Of a stretch of DNA of 64,000 bases, positions 45,260 through 59,646 are shown in pieces. A model generated the notes under the pieces. It was not told the DNA's origin, did no database searches, and was given only the letters and a program-made list of their open reading frames with translations. The stretch lies in assembly GCA_021397835.1 (NCBI GenBank), contig JAJFZO010000724.1:905001-969000 (forward strand), written 5' to 3'. This stretch comes from Moringa oleifera (Eukaryota > Streptophyta > Magnoliopsida > Brassicales > Moringaceae). Position numbers and translations under genes: made by a program. Positions within the stretch are counted from its first letter, which is position 1. Every line of letters begins with the position of its first letter.

Positions 45260-48200
45260 ATGGCGGTTTCTGAGGAAGAGTGCTCTACAGCGAAGTCTCA
45301 GTCATCAGCGTCCTCTTCATCGGCAGCGTCTCAGGGGTTTCACTATCTGGCCAAGTGCGTTCTGCGAGGCAGCGTCGTTCTCCAGGTCGCCTATGGTCAC
45401 TTTCGCTCTCGTTCCTTCCGCGATGTCGTTTTTGGCAAGGTTCAATCCTCGCACTTTGCTTTTATGTTATTGCATTCTCCTCATTGAGTGGCTGTCAGCA
45501 GTAAATTGTTTTTGGAATCATTTCTTCTGATGCTTTTGGAGTTAAAAATATAATCACTTTGCAATTCGCGTTGGTTAAGTTTTTCCTTTCACATTATAGC
45601 ATTTTTGTAATGATGGAACCGTCTTTGGCTCCAATTGACTATTCGAAAACATCTTATATGGTTTAAACATCTAGCAGCATGAGAAGGACGACTCTCTTGT
45701 AGCAGTAACCAACATTGCTCAAGCACGTTCAAATGAGTGCTGTCTTTGAATTGCTGATTATCAGAGCTGTCTTTAATTGAATCTATGCATGCTTTTAATC
45801 ATATTGAAAGTAGATGTCCAAAGATGTAGGAACTTGTGCCATTTTTCTTTCTCTAAGCATACTGTGTTATTCTTTTCACTTACTTCTTACTGGTTTGTAC
45901 TTTCACCTTACTAGCTTTGACTTCATTCCTTCTTTCCCAGTCACTTAGAAATAAATCTTTCTTGATATACTTTCTTTCTTAGAAAAAGTGATATGTCTAT
46001 TCTTTTTAGGGCATTAGTATTGTGGTTTCTTTAAGGACAGAAAATATATAATAAAATTTTCTGATAGGAATTAATACTATTACAGGAATGTAAGTCTGAC
46101 ATTCATTTCATTCTTGTTTCTCATTTTGATCTGGGTTTTCTGAATTTGTTGGTCGGCTGGTGTTAAAGGTTTCATGGCATTGGCTTTTCTGTCAATCTTT
46201 AAGTAGTCTACAGAGGCATATTCATTATATATTGTTTAAAACAATAGTCAATTGACTTTGAAACTTGTGACTGTTGTATGTTCCCCAATTTCACTCTTCA
46301 CAATTTTATTGCCTGCCTGTATAGACAGGTATTCTGTTTATTATGACTACCATGCAATCATTGTTTGTGGTCACTCAATCTAACTGTGATAGTGATGGAA
46401 TTTTATTCAGGAGACATCCATAGAACTGGTAGTTATTGGTGAAGATGGGATTGTACAATCTATTTGTGAGCAGGCTGTATTTGGCACAATTAAGGATCTT
46501 GCTGTCATACCTTGGCATAAGAAGCCTGATGCACAACATCCACAGGTCTGTTGGTTGGTTTTCTTGCAATGGGCATTTTATGTCATCTCCACTTATTATC
46601 ATTTCCTGCCGAGAAAGATTTTGGTTCGCTATTTACTTGACTAGTTGTTTTTGGATGAATAGAAGTTCTCATGATACTAACCAGTGTTCTGTATTATAAG
46701 TGCTATCCAATTAGTTTCTAAACTATAAGACTTGCCAGATGGTAATGATTATTATTATTTTTGTCTTTGCTTCCCTAGATGCTGGGAAAGGACCTTTTGG
46801 TTGTTATTTCTGATTCTGGGAAGCTCTCTATTCTTACATTTTGCAACGAAATGCACAGGTAACCCCTTGTTTTCCTTGTGTAGTTCATTCTTGCATATCT
46901 AGGAGAGACATAAAATTATTAGTTTTCTGTTGATAATGGTATTGTTTTAATGCTTACTTCTACTCTCAATAAATATGATTTTTGGGATAGGTTTTTTCCT
47001 GTGGCATGTGTTCAAGTTTCAGATCCTGGAAACTCAAGGCATCAGCTTGGAAGAATGCTAGCTGTTGATTCCAGGCAAGTTCATTTTGTGGTTAAGAAGA
47101 TCATAAAGAATTTTTTTTTTTCAAGATTTAGCATGCTTTCTGTTAGCCCCCATGGTGATATGTGCACATGCATTTAATATCTTGTAATTGTTATTTTGTT
47201 CTATCTTTTGATTGGAGGATTTTATTCCATAGATGGCTCAATGGATATTTTTATTTTTGGATAGGGATAGCAACCTTTCTGAATCTCATAGAAATGATAG
47301 CTTGTCTCATGAAGATTTTAAAGCAATCTCTCTGTGATACTAAGGGAGCATCTCAAGGTGCTGTCATTTTAGTCCTTATTAAAAAGGTTTTGTCCTGTTA
47401 GTCTTGGCCTGAAATATGCATCAGATTACAAGTACACTATTGGATAGGTGTGCTTGCTTTGGTTGGACACAGATACAATGCTTGGGGTGTGCTTAGTGGT
47501 TTTCAATTCAGGTTATAAGTATATGCCTAAAACTGATGGGATGATGAAAGGTTTTTGAGTGTTGGTCAGGCTATAGGTTCACAGAGTTAGGTGCTGATTC
47601 TTGATTAGTCAAACATTATATTTCTGATGCCATGCTTGAGAGGGAGGAGAGTTACTGTGATACTGGAGGAAAATGATCACCTGAGAGTAGTCTAGTGACT
47701 GCCACAAAGATCAAGATATATGTTTTTTGGCTAGCTGGAGGAGAAGGAGAATCCCCTGATTTTTCTTCCAATCATGTAATTTTTGCTACCTTGTTAATGG
47801 CATTGTTAATTTTCCATCATTGCTAGTCCTAAATCCTTATGTTCTCTGGAACTTAATCTTGGGAATTCTGATACTAAGTGTATACTGTGGCTTTTGGGTG
47901 GTTTTCAAATTTTATGCATCTTAACTGGGAAGTGCTACAAGAACTACCTTGTGGAAAAAATAAAATATGTTGATGTAGAACAAGAAGCATAATAAATTGA
48001 TTTCAAGACAGTGGGAAAAGAGAAAGCTTAGAGAGAGAAAGCAAGGCAAATAGGAAGATGCAGGAAGAAAGTTAGAAAAAGAAAGGGATGGAATAAAGGA
48101 AAATTCTGCTTTTGTTAACTTAATTATTCCACATCAGCCTTCTATAAACCCTGATGGATGTGCATATTTATGCAGCAACAGGTGTACTACTGTAGGGAAG

Positions 48201-51200
48201 TAGAGCAAACTCTAATTCCCAAACTTTCAAATACTAACATCCCTACAATCTTTTTACTTGATCACCAAGAATACAAAATTGACAAGATGTCATATATTTA
48301 CCCATAAGCAAGCCATATGACTGAGATCCCTAAAAATTGAAAGACTTGATTCATAATTCCCTGCATCATCATGGTTTTGGGCAGCCTTGCTAAACTTCAT
48401 GATTGCTTATGATTGACGAGCCTATGTCCTTCCTAGTTTTGGAGTTGAAAAATGAGTTTGTGGGACTGTGTTTAAATATGGGTAAGTTATCCCTAGACGA
48501 GGAGGCTAATGGAGAGAAAAGAAAAAGGAAAAAACTAGACAGATGGACTACTTCTTGCTTGCTCTATTAGTGTCCTGCTGGTTACAAGTAGACTCTAGTA
48601 ATTATCATGGAAATGGTGCCCAAAGTTCTTTGTTAGCCTCAAGGTGCTTGTGTGAACTGATTTGGATGAAGAGACATGGACATTGTGAACCTGGTATTGC
48701 TATTGATATAAACCTGACTTGTTTTTTTTTTTTTTTTTCCTTTGATACAAATTTGACTTGTAATTTTTTCTTACAGTGGCTTCTTTATTGCGGCTAGTGC
48801 ATATGAAGACCAGTTTGCTCTTTTTTCCCTTTCAGCATCTGCTACAAGTGATATTATTGAGAAGGTATCTTATCTTATTTGTACCTTTTAGTGTAGCTCT
48901 TATTTTGCATGAGCAGTTTTTGGAAAATTACAAATTTACTTTAATGATGTCAGAATTTCTTGTCGGAGTTATGGGGATAATTCAGTCTGTTTTTATTTCA
49001 GAGAGTATGCTATCCTCCTGAAAATGAAGGGGATGCAAGCACTTCAAGAAGCATTGATAGAAAAAATATATCTGGTACCATTTGGAGCATGTGCTTTATT
49101 TCAAAAGATTCCAATCAACCAAGTAAGGAGCATAATCCTGTTCTAGCCATTGTTCTGAATAGGTATGCGAATCAAATGTGTAGTAAATAATCAGGAATCA
49201 TGACTGTTTTCAATGAGTTAATGCGGGAAAGTGGTCTGTTTCTATTTAAGGTCAATTAATCTTGGCTCAAATTGTTATTTCTTGTGCTGCAGGAGAGGAA
49301 CGCTCCTGAACGAACTACTCTTATTCGGATGGAATGCCAGAGAACATTCTATATATTTTGTTTCACAATATACTGAAGCTGGGTCGCTGGCACATAGCAT
49401 TGTTGAAGTCCCTAATTCTAATGGATTTGCTTTTCTCTTCAGGGTTGGTGATGCTCTCTTAATGGATCTTAGAGATGCTCACAACCCTTGTTGTGTATAT
49501 AGAACAAGCTTAAACCTTTTGCCTGCTGCAGTAGAGGAACAGAATTTTGTTGAGGAGTCATATAAAGTAAATGATGTTGATGATGAAGGTTTGTTTAATG
49601 TTGCTGCACATGCTTTATTGCAGCTGAGGGATTATGATCCCATGTGTATAGATGGCGAAGGTAGTGGTGGAAAATCGACCTCCAAACATGTGTGCTCGTG
49701 GAGTTGGGAACCAGAAAATGATAAGTATCCACGGATGATTTTTTGTTTAGATACAGGCGAATTTTTCATGATGGAATTTCCTTTTGATTTTGATGGTCTC
49801 AAAGTTAATATATCAGAGTGTCTGTACAAAGGTCTACCATGCAAAGCGCTTTTGTGGGTTGAAGGTGGATTCCTGGCTGCGCTTGTAGAAATGGGGGATG
49901 GAATGGTCATGAAAGTGGAAAATGGGAGTCTACTATACACGAATCCTATTCAAAACATAGCTCCAATCTTGGATATGTCAATTGTGGATCACCACGATGA
50001 GAAACGTGATCAAATGTTTGCTTGCTGTGGAGTGGCACCTGAGGGATCTTTGAGGATTATTCGTAGTGGTATCAGTGTAGAAAAGCTACTGAAGACTGCT
50101 CCCATTTATCAGGGCATAACTGGTACTTGGACGGTTCGGATGAAAGTAACTGATTCCTACCATTCTTTCCTTGTCCTGGCATTTGTTGAAGAGACCAGGG
50201 TACTATCAGTTGGGTTAAGCTTTACTGATGTGACTGATTCAGTTGGTTTTCAGTCTGATGCTTGTACCTTGGCATGTGGCCTTGTAAATGATGGTTTGTT
50301 AGTCCAAATTCACCAAAATGCAGTTAAGCTTTGCTTGCCTACCAAACTTGCTCATTCTGAAGGGATTCCTTTGTCTTCACCAGTTTGCACATCTTGGTTT
50401 CCAAACAATGTTAGTATCAGTCTGGGGGCAGTTGGACATAATTTGATAGTTGTTTCTACTTCTAATCCATATTTTCTATTTCTTCTTGGGATTCGGTCAC
50501 AATCCTCATATAATTATGAAATATATGAAATGCAACATGTAAGATTGCAATATGAGCTATCCTGTATTTCCATACTGCAAAAACATTTTGGGCAAAGAAG
50601 AGCTTGTTCTCCCATCAATCTGGCTGAAAATAGCAGGGCAGCTGTCCTTCCAGTGGGAGTAGACAGAGGTTATACCTTTGTCGTTGGCACACATAGGCCT
50701 TCGGTGGAAATTCTGTCATTTGTCCATGATGAAGGAGTAAGAGTTCTTGCATGTGGGGTGATTTCATTAACAAATACTTTGGGAACTACTATAAGTGGCT
50801 GCATTCCTCAAGATGTGAGGCTTGTTCTGGTCGAACAATTTTATGTCCTTTCAGGATTAAGGAATGGAATGCTGCTTCGATTTGAGTGGCCTCCTCCTCT
50901 TGCTGCATCTATGTCAGAAATGTCTGATCCCAGCTCTGGTAGTCCCTTTTTGAAAAACGCAGATACTGTAATGGCTACAAATTTTTTTGATTCCCAGACT
51001 TGTGCTGTTAAATTATCTGAGACAAAAGATGACCTATCTGTTAATCTCCAGTTAATTGCCAACCGTCGCATTGGCATCACTCCTGTTTTTCTGGTTCCAT
51101 TAAGTGATTTGCTTGATGCTGACATTATAGCTCTCAGTGATAGGCCATGGTTGTTGCAAACTGCAAGGCACAGCCTTTCTTATACTTCCATCTCATTTCA

Positions 51201-54200
51201 ACCTTCAACACATGCAACTCCTGTATGTTCTGCAGAGTGCCCTAAAGGAATTTTATTTGTTGCAGACAACAGCCTACATCTGGTAAGAATCTTTATTTGT
51301 GCTATGCATCAGTTCTTTAGTGTCACTGGCCTCAGCATCCCATATTGTACAGAAAATCTGGTGCCGTTACCTTTTCTCATACAACATCCTGATATTTGAA
51401 AAAAGCAGATTTGACTTAGTAAAAGAATAGCCAGATTATAGAGAGGTCATCAACAAATTTCATCCTAGTCATTGTCTTTCTTTTCTGATTCAATTTCAGA
51501 TGTGAATATCTGAGTTGGATGTACATTTTTCTCGTATGCTTGGATGGAGTTGACGTATATTCTCTTCAATTCACAATATTCTCTAGGTGGAGATGGTGCA
51601 CAGCAAGAGGCTTAATGTTCAGAAGTTTCATCTTGGAGGCACGCCGCGGAAGGTCCTATATCATAGTGAAAGCAGGTTGTTGGTTGTGATGAGGACTGAA
51701 TTAAGTGATGATACTTGTTCATCTGATATATGTTGTGTAGATCCTCTCAGTGGGTCAGTGCTGTCATCTTTTAAACTTGAACTTGGAGAAACTGCAAAGT
51801 CAATGGAATTGGTTAAGGTGGGAAGTGAACAGGTTGTGGTTGTTGGGACCAGTCTGTCGTCTGGTCCGGCTATAATGCCCAGTGGCGAAGCTGAAAGGTT
51901 CATGCTCTTTTTCCCTCTTTTTTTTAAAGAATATAAATACTGCCTCCTTTTATCATTAAATTGCGAGTTCCAAGTTTTCTTTCATCTTGATTATTGAAAG
52001 TTGTATAACTTTTCTAGAAAAAGTCATGGTTTAATATGTCATGGCTCATCAACATCTCAAGCCTTAATGGCATGACAAATGGTTGTATTTGGTGGTTTTT
52101 CATGGCAATCTTCCATTCATCTGTTTCTTTCTCTCTCTTTTTTTTTTCCTTTTTTTTTTTTTCCTGGGTGCCCAGTATCCTGGAGAGGAAAGTGGTGTGA
52201 TGGGGGTTCAAATATGGTCTTGTATCTAGGGTGCCACATGCATGTAATTCTAACTAAGCTTCTTTTCAACAGTACCAAGGGTCGTCTTATCATCCTTTGC
52301 ATTGAACATTTGCAAAATTCAGAAGCTGGTTCGGTGACGTTCTATTGGAAGGCAGGATCATCTTCTCAAAGAACTTCTCCATTCCGTGACATCGTTGGAT
52401 ATGCCGCAGAGCAGCTATCAAGCAGTAGTTTATGCAGTAGCCCAGATGATGCTAGCTGTGATGGAATCAAACTTGAGGAGACTGAAGCGTGGCAGTTGCG
52501 ATTGGCGTACTCAGCCACTTGGCCTGGAATGGTGCTTGCAATCTGTCCATATCTTGATCGTTACTTCTTGGCATCTGCTGGTAATGCGGTAAGTTTAAAA
52601 TTATGTGTGTATGCTCTGCAGATGCTGGGGTAAATATGGTGTATCACATGGCCATTATGTATGAAGATATTGGTCTTTCTTTTTCCAGTTTTTTGTATGT
52701 GGCTTTTCAAATGATAATCCACAAAGAGTGAGAAGGTTTGCTGTAGGAAGGACACGTTTTATGATAACGTCATTGACCGCACATTTTACTAGGATAGCTG
52801 TTGGTGACTGTCGTGATGGTATCCTTTTTTATTCTTATCATGAGGTAAGTCAAAGTGGCAGATTTCTTCAGCATTTAATGACCTCTTTTTTTGTTTCCTT
52901 TTCACAAATTGATTTTTTTTTTGGGCTATAAAGAAGGTACTTTGACCTTCTTTTTCTTTCGATTATAAATTAATGGAGTGTTATTTGTGGTATTGATTCC
53001 GCACTTCTTTGCTTGTCTTCTGGAATGCTAGAGTGCCAGAAAACTGGAGCAAAAATATTGTGACCCGTCACAGAGGTTAGTTGCTGATTGCATTCTTATG
53101 GACGTTGATACTGCTGTTGTATCAGACCGTAAGGGGAGCATAGCTATCCTGTCATGTTCAGATCATTCAGAGGGTAATGTCATTTGATAGATGCGTTTAA
53201 TTACCAAGCAATAGATTATGACTCTTTTTTCTATTATTGTTATTCATTTACCGGCTTTACTGTTGATTCAGGTCTGCAATTAGTTATTGCATTTCTTTAC
53301 TAAAGACTTGGCCTCCTGTTTACAAGAATGTAAAAAGCTATTTTTAAACATAGAAAAACCATCTATCTGCACTTAAAATTGCTATAGATTTGCATTTTAG
53401 GAGATAGCATGTCTCTCATGAGTTTAACTGTGGCAAGAGATGCCATGGTTCGATACGTGCACATTACAAGTTCCAAGTCATAATAAATTTGGTTCTCAGC
53501 TGCATGACCTCTTTGATGAATAAATTGGACATGGTTTCCGATATTCTCTTATAACTGAAGAGAAAATTGACTACGCCAGTTACTTTTACCTGTCTGGCGC
53601 TTGTACTGCTTCTTCTAATATGCATTTCATTGGTTGAGCAAATGTTTAACTTGGGTCATGTTTAATGGAAATTCATGGCGTCGTCTTTTATAAAGTTGCA
53701 GGAGAGCCTTACTTTTGAAAAACAGAGTTTTGTGACTTCAGTTATCAATCTCTCTCCTATCTGATCAGTGACCTTAATCTATTTGCCGTAAGACAAGTCT
53801 CCTTCGGTAATAATATTTCTCTGATTTGCCAACTAAATCTTTTCTTTATGATCCAGATAATGCAAGTCCGGAATGCAACTTAACTCTAAGCTGTGCTTAT
53901 TATATGGGTGAGATCGCTATGAGCATCAGGAAGGTAATTCCTATTTAGGTGGTAATTCTTCCATAAAGGCAGTTTACCAAATGTGGTAGATTCCTACTCA
54001 TTGACTTAATTGTGAATGGCAAGATATTGCAGTTCTATAATAATCTAAGTGCATAAGAAATTGAAAATTGGTGAGGAACTGTAAAAAGTCAGCTTGATCT
54101 TTCCAGAATTTCTTTCACGCTAATCTAAAATGGGATAGGTTGAACAGGTCTGAGAATAAAGCAGCAGCCAGTGATAGATAATCTAATAACTAACTAATAT

Positions 54201-57200
54201 GTTAGTGAGCTTTTTCTACTGAACGAATGAGATTAATTTGCCTGCCTATAAAATGTTTTTACTCAGTATTAGAAAAAGAGGGGAAAAAAAAAAAAAAAAA
54301 CGTTCTTGCTCATGGTTGTTGGTTGATTGAGCTCCCCCGTATGAAGTCGCTTCAGAGGTTGTTTGCTGTCAAATCTTGTTGTGGAGGATGTTTTTGTGGT
54401 AGGATGTGATTGTAAGTCATACTCAAATTTTTATGGATCGTAGAGTAACATCAAATACATGGTGGAAACATTGTTCTGTTTCCTTTTTCAATATAGCCAT
54501 ACATAAAGTATAATGCGTATCATTTATCATGTTGAAAAATGAACATGCATGATTGCGAGCAATAGAACTCGAAAGCTTGTAGGTTCTATTAGAATACCAG
54601 GACAAAGAGCAGATAAGAGGAAATTGCTCTTAAATTTTATTCCCATAGTAAACTCTTTCTTCTTATCTCCTTTACTCTTTTTAGGGCTCAATTTACAAAG
54701 CTCATGCAAGTTAGACCAAAAAAGAGGAGTGGAGTAAAAGCAAATACCAGCTCAACCAATAGAAACACAAAAACGAAAAACTCGACCTGTTCTGAAAAAC
54801 ACAAATATGAAAAATTCGAAGTACAATGAAAATATAAACTGGGAAGTATGCTAATAATAAAAGTAATTAAGAAATCCAGACAAGAATCCTATTTCTGTTT
54901 AAACTAACTTAACTACAAACTACTTTTTTTTTAAAGAATCTATAATTTTTCTTCTACATCACCTGTGAATATTAAAGGACTTATTTAATGTTATATTGAC
55001 TTGTACGATTCAGTTGTGAAGTATCAGTTACTGACAAACAAACCTGAAATTGTGTTTGGTATGTGAAGATCTGCTCTTGTGGAAGCTAATGGGGTCTTCA
55101 TTGTGACTAGCTTTTAGGTTATGGAAGTGAACATTTAATGTCATTTGACTCAAATTTGTACTCGTCTATTATGAATTTTGTCTCAGTAATCCTCATTATA
55201 GATTGGTGGTATTTTTTATCTCCTTGCACTTTGTGGCCACTGAAAAAGTTCTTGGTATGGAGGCACCTAGCTGTTGATGGCATCCGCAAAAACATTTAAA
55301 GGCTTATTTTGTTGCTTTTATTGCCAAGAAAAGTTTAAAGGTCATTGTTTATATATTTGTAAACTTCAACTTCAGGTGGATGTAATTGATCACCATATTT
55401 GAGTTTCAAATGAGCTTTCAATTCCAAAGGGTAGGGAAGTTAATCGTCAAAATTACCATTTTCTGATAAATTATATTGATATACATTTTCTGCCATGCCA
55501 TTGTGGTTCTGTACATGCTGAATCTTTTCTTTTCTTGGTGTTTCTTTAGTATAGTTGTACAGATGGCTATCTCTACTTGCCATCCCTTCTCTTTGTTACC
55601 ATTTGCCAAATCATGATGTTTGTATTCTCCTGTAGGGCTCATTTATATACAAACTTCCAGCTGATGATGTGTTGAAGGGATGTTATGGTCCTGGTGCAAG
55701 TATTGATTCTTCAAACAACACTATTGTAGCCAGTACACTCTTGGGAAGTATATTTATATTCATTCCTATATCAAGGTATGTAGCATTGTATTTGAGCAGA
55801 TCAGAATTTGTTTTGTTGTAGATAGTTATCCAGGGCTATCTACTGAAAAAGCATTGGCTTAAGATTTCTTTTTCTTGTAGTAGAGATGATTCTCTAGCAC
55901 TCTCATCTATGCATCAAACTTAGGAGTTAGGAGAACATTGTTGACCTAAATCTTTGATGACTGGATAATGCCATACGATAACCCTTCTTTCTATCATTTC
56001 TTTTAGTTGATCATTGTTGGTTTCATAACGAGAACCGGTTCCAACTTTTGGACTTTTGACTAATAATGTGGGAAATTTTCTGTTTAGGTATGAATAAATT
56101 GCAAAAGGCATACAGAGGTTGGGTCCCTTCTAATAGAGCACATGTCTCTAACATGCTCTCAAATTTTCATCCTTAACAGCTGATTAACACTGATTAAAGC
56201 TTCTGGAATTTGATTGAATTTTAAAAGAGTAAGATTTTTCTCATAGATAACATTAATTAAAAGATATGCAAATCTAGGCAGGTGTGATGAGAATGGACCA
56301 GAAAGAGCTTCCTAGAAATTCAAAAACATGTTTTCAACTGCTTTGTTTTTTTTTTTTTAAAAAAAAATTTAAGAAAAACCAGAAACAAATATATTTATAG
56401 TTACTATAAAGACACCAAAGGGGTGCCACCCATGTATATGTAGTTAGTTTCTATTGGTGAGGTAAGGATCTATAAACTCTACAAGGTCTTCCATATTTTC
56501 AACTGTTATGGGAGAACCAAGTTATTAAATTTTTTGCATGCAAGACCAATGGGGTTCGAGAAGGGATTGTTTCAATACCGTTCTACCTTTCAGCCTTTTG
56601 CATGAAGCAGCAAGTCTTAAGGCTTGGACCCTGTATTTTTATTCTCATCATACAAAGACTTCTATCATTCTGTCAGGCAATAGCTGCAAAATATTGTGCA
56701 AACAGAAATGAAAATAGAGCAACTGCTTGATCCCATTTAGTTACCATCAGAACTACATTTCGAACTTCATTGGCTACTTCAAGGAGTAATGGAGGTTGAT
56801 GTTTTGTTAATCTTGCTTTTCTGGGGCTTAAAGATTTGCTCTTTTCCCAGTATTTCTGTTTATCTTCTCCATTTCATTTGGTAGCCATTTTGTATTAAGT
56901 CTTTTATGGGAAACTTCAAGAGAAGGTTGCCTAATATTAACTTGTTTTTTTCTTTTAGCAATGACCTATTCATTAACTTTAACCTGGTTGAAATCAATTA
57001 TTAAATTGATTTTTGGTATGAAAGGACGTGCTCTCTTTGAGAGCCTCTCTAGTGTTAGGTTCAAATTTAACCATGATGCCTTCACTAGGTGACCTCAAGG
57101 TCACTCATGCACCAAAGTTATTGTGGATATTATGAGCATTTTGGGTTATCTTTGATGCTGTATAGACTGCCTTTGGTTTTGTCTTTATTGATTTGCCTAA

Positions 57201-58625
57201 TAAACATCATGATTTTGTAGGGAGGAATATGAACTCCTAGAAGCTGTCCAAGCTAGACTTGTGGTACATCCACTGACGGCTCCTATTTTAGGAAATGATC
57301 ACAAGGAGTTCCGTAGTCGCGAAAACCCGGTAAGAGAAGGTGGAAACTATTTTTTTTTTTTTTTTAAGGATGTTGTGAAGTCCTTGTGTTAGGTTGAAAT
57401 AAGTCAATCATATGTATCATATATACAAGTTACTTACATGCATACATAGATGTGCATACATAGATACATATTCTGGTTTTTGAGATCTTCTGCGTAGATC
57501 CCCAGTAACGGAAATGCATCATTCTCTGGATCTGGACTTCCTGGGAACTCATTTTATGCTGTCTAGTTGGCAAGTTCCATATGTAATGCATTACCATTCT
57601 CCAATAGTTAATGAATTTACTTCACCTATTTCTAACATCGGCACAATTCTACATCTAATTGCCTCACTTTTGATTTTGAGGTTCTCCGAAGTGTTGGTTA
57701 TCAGATTCTAATAATTTCAGTATCTTACAAGCTTTCTGAGTTGTAGAGATTGTTTTGTATGATTTCTTGATAAATTATCAAATTCTTTACATGCCTCTTA
57801 ACAAAGAACAAGAAGATCATGCGCGTGCGCACATACGCGCACACACATGCACACGCACAGAGAGATATATATGTTTTTTGTTCATTATCAGATATAATTG
57901 TGTTTATAGAACATGGAAGAAAATGAAATTTTTGTTTGTGCTGATAATATTTCTTTATTTCAGATATTTGGTGGATAAAGATCAAGCCCCTGGTTCATTT
58001 ACCAAGCCACTAACTCGGCCAAAAAAAAAAAAAGCTTAGCTTAACTCTTTACAAACAAGTACGAACTGGAATTTGAATTTATGATCCAGCATGTCTGGTT
58101 AATTGAGTCAAGCTGAAACACAAAGAAATATTATCTTACCAGCGTCGGTTTGAATGATTCTTCTATTTTTTTATGTTATTATCGTGATCAAGTGAAAATA
58201 ATTTCAAAAGTTCTGCCCTTTTTCCCAGTGCAAGATTAAAGTAATCCCATATTTCTAATTTCATGGGGCATGTTTCATTTCGATACTTTATTTATGATCA
58301 ATGTGTTGGTAATACTGAGAAACAGCTACATGTGACATCTCTCTGTTCTTGCTATGCTTATAAATTCTTGCTGCCAGATGATCACTATTTTACTTTCTTG
58401 CTTGTGGTAACATTTTCGTTGCAGGTTGGAGTACCAAAGATTCTAGATGGTGACATGCTTGCTCAGTTCTTGGAGCTTACAAGTATGCAACAAGAGGCTG
58501 TATTGTCTTTGCCACTGACCAGTCCGGATACAGTAAAATCGAGTTCAAAACCACTTTCTTCATTGCCTCTGCCTGTCAATCAGGTCGTGCAACTACTTGA
58601 GCGGGTTCATTATGCGTTGAACTAG
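45260..58625 (+). CDS. CPSF-A subunit / DDB1-like large beta-propeller protein
   Basis: Fifteen exons: 45,260-45,439; 46,411-46,545; 46,779-46,858; 46,991-47,074; 48,777-48,864; 49,002-49,162; 49,293-51,282; 51,587-51,897; 52,273-52,588; 52,689-52,844; 53,032-53,173; 53,857-53,933; 55,636-55,775; 57,221-57,329; 58,425-58,625. Frame holds through all, giving 1389 residues, close to the Arabidopsis CPSF A subunit protein At3g11960 (about 1,380 as I recall). The start MAVSEEEC is the first ATG in frame. The N-terminal half reads as WD/beta-propeller repeats (IELVVIGEDG, GKDLLVVISDSGKLSIL, LGRMLAVDSSGFFIAASAYE). The region about 990-1340 is the CPSF_A domain (FFVCGFSNDN, TRIAVGDCRDGILFY, VVSDRKGSIAIL). 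The family includes CPSF160, SF3b130 and DDB1; this member is a separate clade whose exact partner I cannot assign. Intron 4 is GC-AG; all others are GT-AG. Confidence 0.92.
47075..48776 (+). other. GC-AG intron 4 of the CPSF-A-like gene
   Basis: The donor reads TTCCAG|GCAAGT and the acceptor CTTACAG. With this GC donor the frame gives VDSSGFFIAASAYED across the join, as in the family. Using the nearby GT at 47,079-47,080 instead brings a stop within seven codons of the next exon. Confidence 0.85.
57818..57859. repeat. 42-bp alternating purine-pyrimidine tract
   Basis: Every step from 57,818 to 57,859 alternates pyrimidine and purine, with GCGCGTGCGC and ACGCGCACACACA segments. It lies in intron 14 of the CPSF-A-like gene. 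Confidence 0.9.
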
Positions 58626-59646
58626 TTATATCTTCTTCTTCCTCTCTCGAATTTCTCCATCATGAGTGGAGCAAAAGGACCTTTGGCAGTGCAAACTTAA
58701 GGAAAAACTTGCACGCGAGACATGAAGGGTGGTACTACCACTTAGCTGAATCTGTCCAAGCACTGAATTGGCAACTTAAGACCATCCTGACAGAGTGTTG
58801 TGGTTGATATACAGATATGGTTTTAAGACAGTGGAAATACCAGCTTTGCTAACAAATAAATGAGATCTCGAAATTCATATTCTTTCTGCTACCTAGAGGA
58901 CTGGGCAACAAATGCACAGAGAATAAGGTGTGAAATTTTTGTAAAGTTCCGTATCTCGTGTAATTAATTTCAAACCTTGTATTCTAGACAGTTCATACAA
59001 AAATTGAAGGACCATGCTGACGGAAAAAGGACTTTAAACAGTTGCCCTTTTGTTTCCATGGCCGTGGCTAAGCAAGCATGAGTTCTTGACACATGTTTTT
59101 CCTGCTAAACTGTATAACGATCTATCAATTTTCACATTTGATCTCTAAATTGGTGGTTAATTTCAGTTTGGATGTAATGTTTCCTGTTGTCCTGCCTGTG
59201 TCTTTTACCTTTGCTCCCACAGGTTTCTGAATGCTACAAGCGAGTTACCTAAGATAAATTGTTTGGAATAGTCCATAGCGAAGATAACCATAGAGTATGA
59301 CATTAGCAGTGGTATGCAAATATGCTGCTTCGGGTGTACTTTTTGTTCTGTTTTTGCATATGGTAGGGCAGAAGCTTAGAAAACAAAGGATACAGAGGGT
59401 TGCTGGATATTTCCAGTTAGCTGCTGCTTTGATCTGAACTGAGCAAGAAAAACAGTTTTCAGCGAACCTAGGATTAAGGTATTTACACCTTGGAATCCAA
59501 CTTAGTCAAAACATCATAACCGATGCCAAGTCAGGTGTTGGCTTTTGAAGCCAAAGCAGTAGCTGCAATTTTACCAAGATTATCCTGGTTTCTCCTTCAA
59601 AGCAAAAGATTATCCATCAGCAGCTGTGGGAAAAATTGTTACCGGC
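58626..59646. other. 3' flank of the CPSF-A-like gene
   Basis: It probably includes the 3' UTR (to about 59,000-59,250). Mixed-composition DNA with no further exon recognised; a 71-residue open frame at 59,523-59,738 runs into the repeat and has no recognisable match. Confidence 0.5.

Noticed and set aside
57960..58125. Possible SINE with an A-run and a tRNA-like minus-strand sequence
   Set aside because: An A13 run and a sequence like CTCAATTAACCAGACATGC are suggestive, but no clear A and B boxes or target duplication could be found.
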